Source: Hyphomicrobiales bacterium (lineage in GTDB: Bacteria > Pseudomonadota > Alphaproteobacteria > Rhizobiales > Hyphomicrobiaceae). Taken from it: a DNA stretch of 9,988 nt. Location: contig JAFKKW010000371.1 in assembly GCA_017304275.1 (NCBI GenBank), positions 1-9,988 on the forward strand. The letters run 5' to 3'. The notes beneath the pieces were generated by a model. It made no database searches. It had not been told where the DNA came from and worked only from the letters and a program-made list of their open reading frames with translations. Below are positions 1 to 7,818 of this stretch, piece by piece. Made by a program: the position numbers and the translations under genes. The number at the start of each line of letters is the position of its first letter. Positions within the stretch are counted from its first letter, which is position 1.

Positions 1-1
1 C

Positions 2-553
2 CCGCAGAACCCGAACGTTCCCGCCGTGCACATGAACACGCGCATGGTCGTGACCACTAAATGGTGGTTCGGCGGCGGCGCAGACCTCACGCCCGTGCTC
101 GACCGGCGGCGCAAGGAGGACGATGCGGACACGCTCGCCTTCCACGCCGCGATGTACGGCGCGTGCGCGGCGCACGAGGCGGTCGCCGACTATCCGAAAC
201 TCAGGAAATGGTGCGACGAGTATTTCTATCTGCCGCACCGCAAGGAGCCGCGCGGCGTGGGCGGCATCTTTTACGACTACCTGACGCCAACCAACGAGCA
301 AGGCGGATGGGACGCCGCGTTCGCGTTCACGCAGGACGTTGGGCGCGCGTTCCAGCGCGTCTATCCGATGCTGGTGCGCGGCAACTATACCATGCCGTGG
401 ACGGAGACGGATCGCGAGGAGCAGCTCGTGCGGCGCGGACGCTACGTCGAGTACAACCTGCTCTACGACCGCGGCACGGTATTCGGCCTCAAGACCGGCG
501 GCAACGTGGACAGCATCCTGTCGTCGCTGCCGCCCGTGGTGAAGTGGCCTTGA
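2..553 (+). CDS. hemF: Coproporphyrinogen III oxidase, aerobic (HemF), C-terminal part; 5' end outside window
   Basis: The open frame enters at base 2 and gives 183 residues before the TGA at 551-553. HemF catalyses the oxygen-dependent oxidative decarboxylation of coproporphyrinogen III to protoporphyrinogen IX in haem synthesis. It is a soluble homodimer. Family hallmarks appear in order: NPNVPAVHMNTR, the WWFGGGADLTP block, KWCDEYFYLPHR, RGVGGIFYDYL, RRGRYVEYNLLYDRGT and FGLKTGGNVDSILSSLPP. The protein ends shortly after LPPVVKWP, earlier than the E. coli enzyme, which carries a further C-terminal tail. As I recall, rhizobial HemF proteins also stop here, so I read it as a natural end. Roughly 110-120 N-terminal residues are missing because of the window edge; nothing suggests the gene is damaged. 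Its stop lies 3 bases from the convergent carbonic anhydrase stop. Confidence 0.96.
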   Translation, partial: PQNPNVPAVHMNTRMVVTTKWWFGGGADLTPVLDRRRKEDDADTLAFHAAMYGACAAHEAVADYPKLRKWCDEYFYLPHRKEPRGVGGIFYDYLTPTNEQGGWDAAFAFTQDVGRAFQRVYPMLVRGNYTMPWTETDREEQLVRRGRYVEYNLLYDRGTVFGLKTGGNVDSILSSLPPVVKWP

Positions 554-556
554 GCG

Positions 557-1327
557 TCAGGTTCTCTTGGAGGACTCGACGACGCGGTCGTTCTTCTTCT
601 GCACCGGCCGGGCATTGTTGGGGAACAGCAGCGCGAAGCGGCGGATCTGCTCGCGCGAGACCTCGATCGGATCGTGGAAGACCGTCCACGTCAGGCCTTC
701 GGTACAGGGCGGCGTCGTCAGCGAGCCCATGTAGCGGAAGGAGTCCCGCCGCACCGGCAGAAAGACGGACGGATCGAACGCTCCGGCGGCCAGCATGTCC
801 GTTCCCTCCCTCGTCGGCAGATGGTCGAACACGACGTCGAGGGCGTCGTTATGCGCGCCTTCCTTCATGAAGACGCCGACGACGGCGAGGTCTCCGGCGT
901 CCGACTTGTGCACCAGGTGGACTTCCATATCGAACGGCACACCATCCAGGTGATGCTCGCTCGGGTGGTGGAAATGGAACTGTGCGAGATTGTACCGCGT
1001 GCCGTCGACGGTGATGGCGCATTTCCCGCACGCGGCTGCCTCGATGGTGTGGCCATTGTTGGCGAGGCGCAGCGGGAACGGGTGATAGTCGACGTCCAGG
1101 CGTGCCTCGCCCTTCATGCGGCTCGCGAGATCGATGGGCGTCTGCTGGCGGCCGAACCCGCATGCCTTGAACTCGGGAGACAAGTCGCCCCAATGGTCGG
1201 GACCTGTCGCGCCTTCATAAGACCAGTGGGGGCCTGCATGGTCGGCTGCCGCCGCCAGACCGGGCGTTACGCAGCATGCGCACCCGGCAGCCGCGTACTT
1301 GAGAAACATGCGCCGCTCGATTGACAT
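557..1327 (-). CDS. Alpha-class carbonic anhydrase with Tat signal peptide
   Basis: This 256-residue protein interconverts CO2 and bicarbonate, presumably in the periplasm. The start at 1327 follows a GGGAGAA ribosome site. Residues 1-28 are a twin-arginine signal: ERRMFLK at 4-10 (RRxFLK), a hydrophobic stretch, then LAAAA before Asp29. The alpha-CA fold is plain: the QFHFHHPSEH and MEVHLVH segments supply zinc ligands His118, His120 and His137. His93 in NNGH matches the proton-shuttle His64 of human CAII, Glu124 the Glu106, and Thr204 in SLTTPPC the gatekeeper Thr199. Cys56 and Cys208 correspond to the usual bacterial alpha-CA disulfide. All catalytic residues are present, so it should be active. 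A further CGKC pair at 100-103 is unexplained. Three cysteines at 16-19 lie inside the signal and do not form a good lipobox. The broken lysozyme-like gene lies 80 bases upstream on the same strand. Confidence 0.95.
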   Translation of the reverse strand: MSIERRMFLKYAAAGCACCVTPGLAAAADHAGPHWSYEGATGPDHWGDLSPEFKACGFGRQQTPIDLASRMKGEARLDVDYHPFPLRLANNGHTIEAAACGKCAITVDGTRYNLAQFHFHHPSEHHLDGVPFDMEVHLVHKSDAGDLAVVGVFMKEGAHNDALDVVFDHLPTREGTDMLAAGAFDPSVFLPVRRDSFRYMGSLTTPPCTEGLTWTVFHDPIEVSREQIRRFALLFPNNARPVQKKNDRVVESSKRT

Positions 1328-1407
1328 TCCGTTCTCCCGGCCATCCGACGTATCGGGAAGAACAGTGTGCGCATGAAAGTAAAGACGGGATGAATGCCGT
1401 TGGGGGC

Positions 1408-2605
1408 TCAGCGGCCCGAGGCGACGGAGGTGACCTCGCGGAACGCCTCGGCGAACTCGATCGCGCCGGGGTTGGTGATGTTGTCGTCCATTCGCTTGTC
1501 GAGCGCGACCAGCAGCTCCGCGCTCGTCTTGTCGCGGACGATGGTGTTGCGGTAATAGGCGTCGCGGGCGAAGAAATTGGTGGTCGCCGCCTTGCGGGCG
1601 GCGGGACGCATCATCTCGAGTCCGGTGCCCGGTCCGGCTAGGTTCATGAGCTCGATCTCGGCGCCGGAAAGGTTGCTCATGCCGGCCTTGTCGGCCATCT
1701 CCTTCAATCCATACAGCTTCACGACCTGCAGCCAGGGGCCGATGTCGCCATCCAGGTTGATGGCGTGAATGCCCATGCCGCGACGCGTCTTGGCGAAGGC
1801 GACGTGCTGATCCCAGCGATGCGGGATCGAGCGCGCGGCGGCGGTCCGGCGACAGGGAGCGGTCGCCCGCCATCGCCTTGAGGCGCGCCAGGAACTTGGG
1901 ACCGTGCTTGGTGATCTCGTCGGTGGTGTTCGCCGTCAGGAGCTGCGCATAGCCGATGGCAGAAGAGATCGGCTTGCCCGTTTTCTTGATCGGATGGATG
2001 CCGGAGACCATGTCGGCGGTGCCGAGACCGCTCGTCTCGAGGGCATAGACGCGCACGACCTGATCGCCGGTTAAGCCCAGCGAGACGGCCTCGCGCGCGT
2101 AGCGGACCTTGAACTCGCGCTCGGGGATGCGCTCCGGCTTGAAGTTGTATTCGATCTCCGATGCGGCGAGAAACTCGGCGAGGCCCGGTAATGGCTTCGG
2201 CGGCGGTTTCTGCTTCTTCTCGGCATCCTCTGCCTGATACGCTGCCCAACGCTTGGCGAGCGGGGCGGGAAGCTCGGGCCCTTGGTATTGGGGCGGGAAC
2301 GTCGTCACATAATCGGCGGGCGTCACGGCCTGACCGCGGCCGCGCTTGCCGCGCCGCAAAGCCTTCTTGTCGGAAACCTCGCGCCAGTAGGCATCGCTCT
2401 TGAAGTCATGTGTCGCCTGGGCGGACAGGTAGTCCTCGAACAGCTTGCGCTCGGCCGGCGCCAGCGTGCGCGCGAAATTCTCCGCGCTCCGCCCGGCCGC
2501 TTCGACGGGCGCCGGACCGGCAGCGATGCAGAGCGCCCCGAGCGCCAGACACGCCACGATCCTGCATAACGTCGTCCGGGCTCTTTTCGCGGCGGCAGCT
2601 TTCAT
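1408..2605 (-). pseudogene. Secreted lysozyme-like (SLT-type transglycosylase-like) protein, frameshifted
   Basis: Two reading frames together make one protein of about 395 residues. The first starts at ATG 2603-2605 with a Sec-type signal peptide (basic KRAR, hydrophobic 12-30, VEA cleavage region) and runs in good coding sense to about residue 258 (SPDRRRALD). The second takes over one frame away near 1826-1850 (ARSIPHRWDQHVAFAK) and runs to the TGA at 1408-1410. In between, Glu190 in YALETSG and the later AIGYAQLL at 216-223 resemble the catalytic Glu and the GxxQ motif of the lysozyme/SLT superfamily. This suggests a periplasmic murein-cleaving or murein-binding role, which is inference. 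The C-terminal half includes GMGIHAINLDGDIGPW and LSGAEIELMNLAGPG, which look conserved. A proline/lysine-rich linker lies at 129-141. Without the second frame, translation continues in the first frame towards the carbonic anhydrase as arginine-rich nonsense. A sequencing or assembly error is a real alternative to a true pseudogene. Confidence 0.75.
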
Positions 2606-2754
2606 AGGGAGACCATCCTTCGAATCGCATCGGCTTGTTGCCAGCAGAATGGGGCGTTTCGAGGGGAGGTGCATCCGGGTCGCGCAGCCGGTTCCTTCCC
2701 ACTCCCATGCGACGGGCCATTCCCAACGCCGCCCAGTTGGCCTAGGACTTCTGC
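2606..2754. promoter_or_regulatory. Divergent spacer between the lysozyme-like gene and the Nudix operon
   Basis: These 149 bases separate two divergent starts, so promoters for both directions should lie here. I could not pick a convincing -35/-10 pair on either strand. The Nudix gene has an AGGA ribosome site at 2744-2747, seven bases before its ATG. The lysozyme-like gene has only a weak GGATGG upstream of its start. Confidence 0.4.
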
Positions 2755-3417
2755 ATGACCCCGACATCTTTGTCAGAATCGCGAATTTTCAGCCCGGCCG
2801 GGTTTCGCGACCGTGTGCAAAGCGCGTTGTCCGCTCCCCAGGGAGAAGACCGGACGGAACCGTCGGATTTCGATCTCAACCCCGAGATGGCGGCCGTGCG
2901 CCCGCACCCCGATGCGCTGGCGACCGCACGCCCCGCGGCGGTGCTCATTCCGGCCATCGCGCGCTCCACGGTCACGCTTCTCTTCACTCAGCGCACCGAC
3001 CATCTTGCGGCGCACGCCGGACAGATCGCATTTCCCGGCGGAAAGGCGGAGCCCTTCGACGCCGATCCTCTGGCGACCGCACTCAGAGAGGCGCGCGAGG
3101 AGATCGGTCTCGATTCCACGCTGGTCACGCCGCTCGGGACGCTCGCGCGCTACCTTACCGGAACCGGCTTTCACATCACCCCCGTGATCGGCCTCGTCGA
3201 CCCGGACTTCGTGCTCGCGATCGACGACAACGAGGTTGCGGAAACCTTCGAGGTGCCGCTGCCGTTTCTGATGAACCCGAACAATTATCAACTTCACTCA
3301 CAAACGATCGGCGGGCACGAGCGGCGCTTCTACGCCGTGCCCTACGAGGGCCGCTTCATCTGGGGCGCGACGGCCGGTATTCTTCACAACATGCACCAAA
3401 GGCTCTTTGCGCCATGA
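2755..3417 (+). CDS. Nudix hydrolase, CoA pyrophosphatase type (NudL / NUDT7-NUDT8 like)
   Basis: A 220-residue Nudix protein that probably cleaves CoA or acyl-CoA to phosphopantetheine and adenosine 3',5'-bisphosphate. The Nudix box spans 96-119: GGKAEPFDADPLATALREAR followed by EEIGL, with REAREE as the metal-binding helix. The spacing between the glycine and the REAREE helix matches NUDT8-type enzymes. Directly before it, LLFTQR (75-80), then LAAHAGQIAFPGG (84-96), is the signature (UPF0035) that separates CoA pyrophosphatases from other Nudix enzymes. The N-terminal 60 residues are a variable leader typical of the family. The start at 2755 has an AGGA site at good spacing. It is the first gene of a tight operon: its TGA overlaps the ATG of the next gene by four bases. 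Substrate preference cannot be read from sequence alone. Confidence 0.92.
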   Translation: MTPTSLSESRIFSPAGFRDRVQSALSAPQGEDRTEPSDFDLNPEMAAVRPHPDALATARPAAVLIPAIARSTVTLLFTQRTDHLAAHAGQIAFPGGKAEPFDADPLATALREAREEIGLDSTLVTPLGTLARYLTGTGFHITPVIGLVDPDFVLAIDDNEVAETFEVPLPFLMNPNNYQLHSQTIGGHERRFYAVPYEGRFIWGATAGILHNMHQRLFAP

Positions 3418-3698
3418 TCCGCACGGTTATCGAGAACGTCCTGTTGTTCCTGCTGCCGACGTTTCTCTATCTGGCATGGGTCCTGTTCCAGCGCTCGAAG
3501 GCGGAGGCCGGCGACGACCGACAGGCGGTGACGCGCCTCCTCGACGATGCGCCGCTTTTGTGGCTATTCGCGACCGGCGCGCTGCTCGTCATCGTCACGC
3601 TGACCGCCTTCGGCAGCTCCTCCGGCGGCAAGCCGGGGCAGCACTACGAGCCTTCGGTCTTCAAGGACGGCAAGATACAGCCCAGCCATATCGATTAG
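3414..3698 (+). CDS. Small two-helix membrane protein, DUF6111-like
   Basis: A 94-residue protein starting at the ATG at 3414-3416, which overlaps the Nudix stop (ATGA). It has two hydrophobic segments, about residues 6-25 (VIENVLLFLLPTFLYLAWVL) and 48-66 (LLWLFATGALLVIVTLTAF). A polar, charged 22-residue loop joins them (RSKAEAGDDRQAVTRLLDD). The hydrophilic tail ends in HYEPSVFKDGKIQPSHID. I recognise it as the DUF6111 type found between CoA pyrophosphatase and CCA nucleotidyltransferase genes in Hyphomicrobiales; this comes from memory of gene order and was not searched. The gene sits 8 bases before the next start, so all three are probably co-translated. The function is unknown. Topology is not decided by the sequence; a short inner N-terminus followed by a hairpin with both ends on one side is the simplest reading. 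Confidence 0.85.
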   Translation: MIRTVIENVLLFLLPTFLYLAWVLFQRSKAEAGDDRQAVTRLLDDAPLLWLFATGALLVIVTLTAFGSSSGGKPGQHYEPSVFKDGKIQPSHID

Positions 3699-3706
3699 GT
3701 GCCCCG

Positions 3707-4969
3707 ATGGCTCGCGCGGACGGCAATCAGCGCCCCCCCAGCCTCGCCGGCGCCTCCTGGCTCACGGCCGCGAGCACGCGGGCGGTGCTCGATGCCATCG
3801 CGCAGGGCGGTTTTCAGGCGCGCGTCGTGGGCGGCGCGGTGCGCGATGCACTGCTCGGCGTACCGGTCAAGGATATCGACGTCGCGACCACCGCCGTTCC
3901 GCAGGACGTCATCCGGCTGGCCGCGGCGGCCGGGCTCGGGGCGGTGCCGACCGGCCTCACGCACGGGACGGTGACCGTGATCTCCGATCATCGGCCGTTC
4001 GAGGTGACGACGCTGCGGCGCGATATCGAGACCTTCGGGCGGCAGGTGCGCGTGACGTTCACGACCGATTGGTCGGAGGATGCGGCGCGGCGCGATTTCA
4101 CGCTCAACGCGCTCTACTGCGACGCGGACGGGACCGTGCACGACCCTGTCGGGGGGTATCCCGATCTCGTCGCAAGGCGCGTGCGCTTCATCGGCGACGC
4201 GGAGGCGCGCATCCGCGAGGACTACCTGCGCATCCTGCGCTTCTTCCGCTTCACGGCCGCCTACGGCGCGGGTCCGCCCGACGCGGATGGACTCGCCGCC
4301 TCGATCGCGCTCGCGGCCGGCCTCGATCAGCTTTCGGCGGAACGGGTGCGGGCCGAGCTTTTGCGCCTGCTTGCCGCGCCGCGCGTGGTCGAGATCGCTG
4401 CGGTAATGGCAGAGGCGGGACTGATCGAACGGCTGATCGGCGCGCGCGGCGATATCGCAACGCTCCGACGGCTGGTCGACATCGAGCGCGCGCTCGGACG
4501 CGACGGCGACCCACTCCTGAGACTGGCGGCGCTCGCGGGCGGCAGCCGCCACCTCACGGCCCTCGGGGCACGCCTGCGGCTATCGAATGCCGAGAGCGAG
4601 CGGCTGGCGCGCCTCGTGCTGCCCGATCCTGCGTTCGATCCGGCGACCGACGAGAGCGAGGCGCGCGCCTTCCTCTATCGCTTCGGCGTCGAAGCGTTCC
4701 GCGACGGCGTGCTGCTCGCGTGGGCGCGCGGCGATGCGGCTGCGGACCATTCCCGCTGGCGTGATCGATTTCTGCTGCCGGCCAGATGGACCGTCCCCGA
4801 GCTTCCCGTGCGCGGCGCAGATCTTGTGGCGCGCGGGCTTGCGCAAGGGCCAGCCATCGGCCGCATCGTGCGCGCGTTCGAGGACTGGTGGATTGCGGAA
4901 GACTTTCCGCAGGACGAGGTGCGGCTCGCACGCGCTCTCTCGGATCTGGTCAAGGCGAACAGGAATTAG
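3707..4969 (+). CDS. cca: CCA tRNA nucleotidyltransferase
   Basis: A 420-residue class II nucleotidyltransferase that adds or repairs the 3' CCA of tRNAs without a template. The head domain has GGAVRD at 42-47, then KDIDVATTA from 55, where Asp56 and Asp58 are the metal-binding DxD pair. It is followed by THGTVTV, FEVTTLRRD, the RRDFTLNAL motif, and DPVGGYPDL. The neck segment IREDYLRILRFFRFTAAYG is the family's RNA/nucleotide-binding core. The C-terminal half is helical and divergent, as expected. I chose the ATG at 3707, 8 bases after the membrane-protein stop; the frame is open further upstream, but that part is only the overlap with the preceding genes. A full CCA activity is expected if this is the only such enzyme in the genome; split A-adding and CC-adding types occur elsewhere and cannot be excluded. 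Confidence 0.95.
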   Translation: MARADGNQRPPSLAGASWLTAASTRAVLDAIAQGGFQARVVGGAVRDALLGVPVKDIDVATTAVPQDVIRLAAAAGLGAVPTGLTHGTVTVISDHRPFEVTTLRRDIETFGRQVRVTFTTDWSEDAARRDFTLNALYCDADGTVHDPVGGYPDLVARRVRFIGDAEARIREDYLRILRFFRFTAAYGAGPPDADGLAASIALAAGLDQLSAERVRAELLRLLAAPRVVEIAAVMAEAGLIERLIGARGDIATLRRLVDIERALGRDGDPLLRLAALAGGSRHLTALGARLRLSNAESERLARLVLPDPAFDPATDESEARAFLYRFGVEAFRDGVLLAWARGDAAADHSRWRDRFLLPARWTVPELPVRGADLVARGLAQGPAIGRIVRAFEDWWIAEDFPQDEVRLARALSDLVKANRN

Positions 4970-5031
4970 GCAGGAAGGCAACAGGCAACGATGGCGGGTC
5001 TGTGCCGGCTGCCTGCACCTCTGCCGTGAGG

Positions 5032-5214
5032 CTATTTCGCGCGCGGGCCTTGCAGGCGGATCATGGCGGCCTCGATCCTGCGCCATGTGGCGGCCTGCTC
5101 GTCGGCGCCCTGCTCCTCGAAGCGGCGGGCCTTCTGAGCTGCTTCGGCGATGGCCTTCGGACCCTGGACTTCCATCAGCTTGCGGGCGTGCTCTTCGATC
5201 TCGATCGCGAGCAT
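5032..5214 (-). CDS. Small 60-residue helical protein downstream of groEL, function unknown
   Basis: The ATG at 5212-5214 follows a strong ribosome site, AAAGGGAG, with about 7 bases before the start, and the frame ends at TAG 5032-5034. The peptide has no signal or membrane segment. It looks like two or three amphipathic helices: about 2-17 (LAIEIEEHARKLMEVQ), 19-34 after a GPK turn, and 37-54 (ADEQAATWRRIEAAMIRL), with a second GP near the end. Charge is mixed and alanine/glutamate/arginine-rich. I recall small proteins of this kind in Hyphomicrobiales annotated only as hypothetical; I cannot name a domain. It lies 93 bases beyond the groEL terminator, so it is expressed either by readthrough or from a weak promoter I could not identify. 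It converges on cca, whose stop is 62 bases away. Confidence 0.78.
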   Translation of the reverse strand: MLAIEIEEHARKLMEVQGPKAIAEAAQKARRFEEQGADEQAATWRRIEAAMIRLQGPRAK

Positions 5215-5307
5215 GGCGTTCTCCCTTTGCTCGTTGCCGTTGTCGATGGTCCCCGTCTGGATGTGGGGCGCGCGTCCGGGATGGCAAGAGGGATCAAAAA
5301 CGAGAAA

Positions 5308-5333
5308 AGGCCGGAGCGTCTCCGCTCCGGCCT
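5308..5333 (-). terminator. Rho-independent terminator of groES-groEL
   Basis: A perfect 11-bp inverted repeat, AGGCCGGAGCG at 5308-5318 and CGCTCCGGCCT at 5323-5333, encloses a 4-base loop. On the minus strand the stem is followed by TTTTCTCGTTTTTG, a good U-tract. It starts 26 bases after the groEL stop, so it ends the chaperonin transcript. Confidence 0.93.
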
Positions 5334-5359
5334 CATCTCTTGCACCCTGCAGCGTGGAT

Positions 5360-7006
<1,647 letters not shown>

Positions 7007-7060
7007 GTGTGGCACTCCGTTCGAATGTTGGGGGTGTTCTTAAGTGGTGAGGGGAAGCGC

Positions 7061-7375
7061 TCAGGCGGCCTTCTTGGTCGCTGCCTTGCCTTCCAGGACG
7101 CCGAGGATGTCGCTCTCCTTCATGATGAGCAGGTCCTGGCCGTCGATTTTCACCTCGGTGCCGGACCACTTGCCGAACAGGACGCGGTCGCCGGGCTTCA
7201 CATCGAGGGGAACCACCTTGCCCTGCTCGTCACGAGCACCGGGGCCGACGGCAACGACTTCACCCTGCTGGGGCTTCTCCTTGGCCGTGTCGGGAATGAT
7301 GATGCCGCCAGCGGTCTTGGTGTCCTCCTCGACGCGCTTCACGACAACGCGGTCATGCAAGGGACGGAAGCTCAT
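7061..7375 (-). CDS. groES: Co-chaperonin GroES (Cpn10)
   Basis: A 104-residue lid protein that forms a heptamer and caps GroEL. The sequence shows the conserved start FRPLHDRVVVKR and the mobile loop EEDTKTAGGIIIPDTAKEKP (about 16-35), whose GGIII core contacts GroEL. GEVVAVGPG, the VKPGDRVLFGKWSGTEV barrel strands and a terminal SDILGVLE follow. The tail EGKAATKKAA is slightly longer than in E. coli, as usual in alphaproteobacteria. The start at 7375 follows GAGGG with 6-7 bases spacing. It is the first gene of the operon, with a leader of roughly 115 bases from the predicted promoter. Confidence 0.98.
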   Translation of the reverse strand: MSFRPLHDRVVVKRVEEDTKTAGGIIIPDTAKEKPQQGEVVAVGPGARDEQGKVVPLDVKPGDRVLFGKWSGTEVKIDGQDLLIMKESDILGVLEGKAATKKAA

Positions 7376-7498
7376 GGGATACCCTCATGATATAAATGGG
7401 TTGATCATGTTCCAAAAACGCAACCGGACCGGGCAGCACGCCTCGCGCACCGGATTGCATGCGCCGCATCCCGCACGGGACTCCTGGGGCGCAGCGCC
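7376..7498 (-). promoter_or_regulatory. groES leader (predicted 5' UTR) with possible weak structures
   Basis: About 115-120 bases of transcript lie between the predicted start point and the groES ATG. Short self-complementary pieces are visible in the RNA sense: CCCGTGCGGG near 7472-7481; CATGAT (7404-7409) with ATCATG (7386-7391); and GGG-TAT-CCC spanning the end of the GAGGG ribosome site just before the ATG. None is long. A ROSE-type RNA thermometer motif is not evident. Temperature-sensitive folding is only a possibility. Confidence 0.3.
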
Positions 7499-7527
7499 TA
7501 TATGTGAAGACTTGCTAGCACTGTCAA
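7499..7527 (-). promoter_or_regulatory. groES-groEL promoter, sigma-70/RpoH-like
   Basis: On the minus strand a perfect TTGACA lies at 7522-7527, preceded by C, so it also reads as the RpoH -35 CTTGAC. Seventeen bases after CTTGAC is ACATAT (7500-7505), close to the alphaproteobacterial RpoH -10 CCATAT; CATATA and TATAGG overlap it as weaker sigma-70 -10 choices. Transcription would start near 7490. The -35 sits inside the CIRCE operator, so HrcA binding would block polymerase. Confidence 0.65.
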
Positions 7528-7541
7528 GCCTCGAGTGCCAG
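7515..7541. promoter_or_regulatory. CIRCE element (HrcA operator) of groES-groEL
   Basis: The plus strand reads CTAGCACTG (7515-7523), nine spacer bases, GAGTGCCAG (7533-7541). The consensus is TTAGCACTC-N9-GAGTGCTAA, so spacing is exact and the arms match at 7 of 9 positions each. On the minus strand the first arm reads CTGGCACTC, a form known from alphaproteobacteria. It overlaps the -35 element of the chaperonin promoter, the expected arrangement for HrcA repression relieved by heat or unfolded protein load. Confidence 0.88.
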
Positions 7542-7764
7542 GAAGCAGGTCGAGGCGCGTGAAATTCCCTAACGTGCCGCGGGCGCCGGATGCGGACACG
7601 CCCTGCTGCAAGCGCTGCGCATTTACCGGTCTAATTGTCCGGCCCTTCCGCTTTCTTAACGAAATCATTTCCCGACGGACGATCTACCTTTCGTCGCTGG
7701 CGCCGTCGGAAGTGCACCGACGTCCGACGATTGCCGATTTGTTCTTGAACGGCGCAAATAAAAC
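7542..7764. other. Gene-free spacer between groES control region and H-NS terminator
   Basis: I see no supportable gene here. It holds one 7-bp inverted repeat, CCGACGG at 7672-7678 and CCGTCGG at 7703-7709. A TTTC-N5-GAAA dyad lies at 7652-7664. A plus-strand frame from 7535 to 7795 lacks a ribosome site, runs through the CIRCE half-site and the terminator, and resembles no family, so I do not call it. The right-hand part is more AT-rich than the flanking genes. Confidence 0.5.
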
Positions 7765-7790
7765 GGCGCACCGCTCGGAAGCGATGCGCC
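7765..7790 (-). terminator. Rho-independent terminator of the H-NS family gene
   Basis: Arms GGCGCA (7765-7770) with TGCGCC (7785-7790) and, after one C/A mismatch, CGCT (7772-7775) with AGCG (7780-7783) enclose a 4-base loop. In the minus-strand transcript the stem is followed by GTTTTATTTG. It starts 28 bases after the H-NS stop. The other side (TATAAATGTT on plus) is not a good U-tract, so it works mainly in one direction. Confidence 0.85.
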
Positions 7791-7818
7791 TATAAATGTT
7801 CTGACGATAACGCCGGAA

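Noticed and set aside
1327..1327. Lipoprotein signal in the carbonic anhydrase (cysteine at residue 16)
   Set aside because: AAGC lacks the usual leucine at -3, and a clear Tat motif with an Ala-rich cleavage region follows.
1826..1850. Programmed ribosomal frameshifting as the cause of the split
   Set aside because: No slippery heptamer, internal ribosome-site stimulator or downstream structure is apparent, and this family is not known for it. A deletion or a sequence error is simpler.
557..2767. A single 736-codon minus-strand frame spanning the lysozyme-like region and the carbonic anhydrase
   Set aside because: The middle is arginine/histidine-rich nonsense, caused by the frameshift near 1826-1850. 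The carbonic anhydrase has its own ribosome site and Tat signal at 1327, so this is not a genuine fusion.
4970..5031. Possible terminator between cca and the 60-residue gene (CAGGCA and TGCCTG arms)
   Set aside because: The stem is only 6 bp with a long loop and no U-tract on either strand.
7355..7469. A short upstream frame in the groES leader (ATG at 7467-7469) running past the groES start
   Set aside because: Poorly placed ribosome site and coding sense no better than chance; kept only as a possibility.
7535..7795. An 86-codon plus-strand frame in the groES/H-NS spacer
   Set aside because: No ribosome site or family resemblance, and it overlaps the CIRCE element and a terminator.
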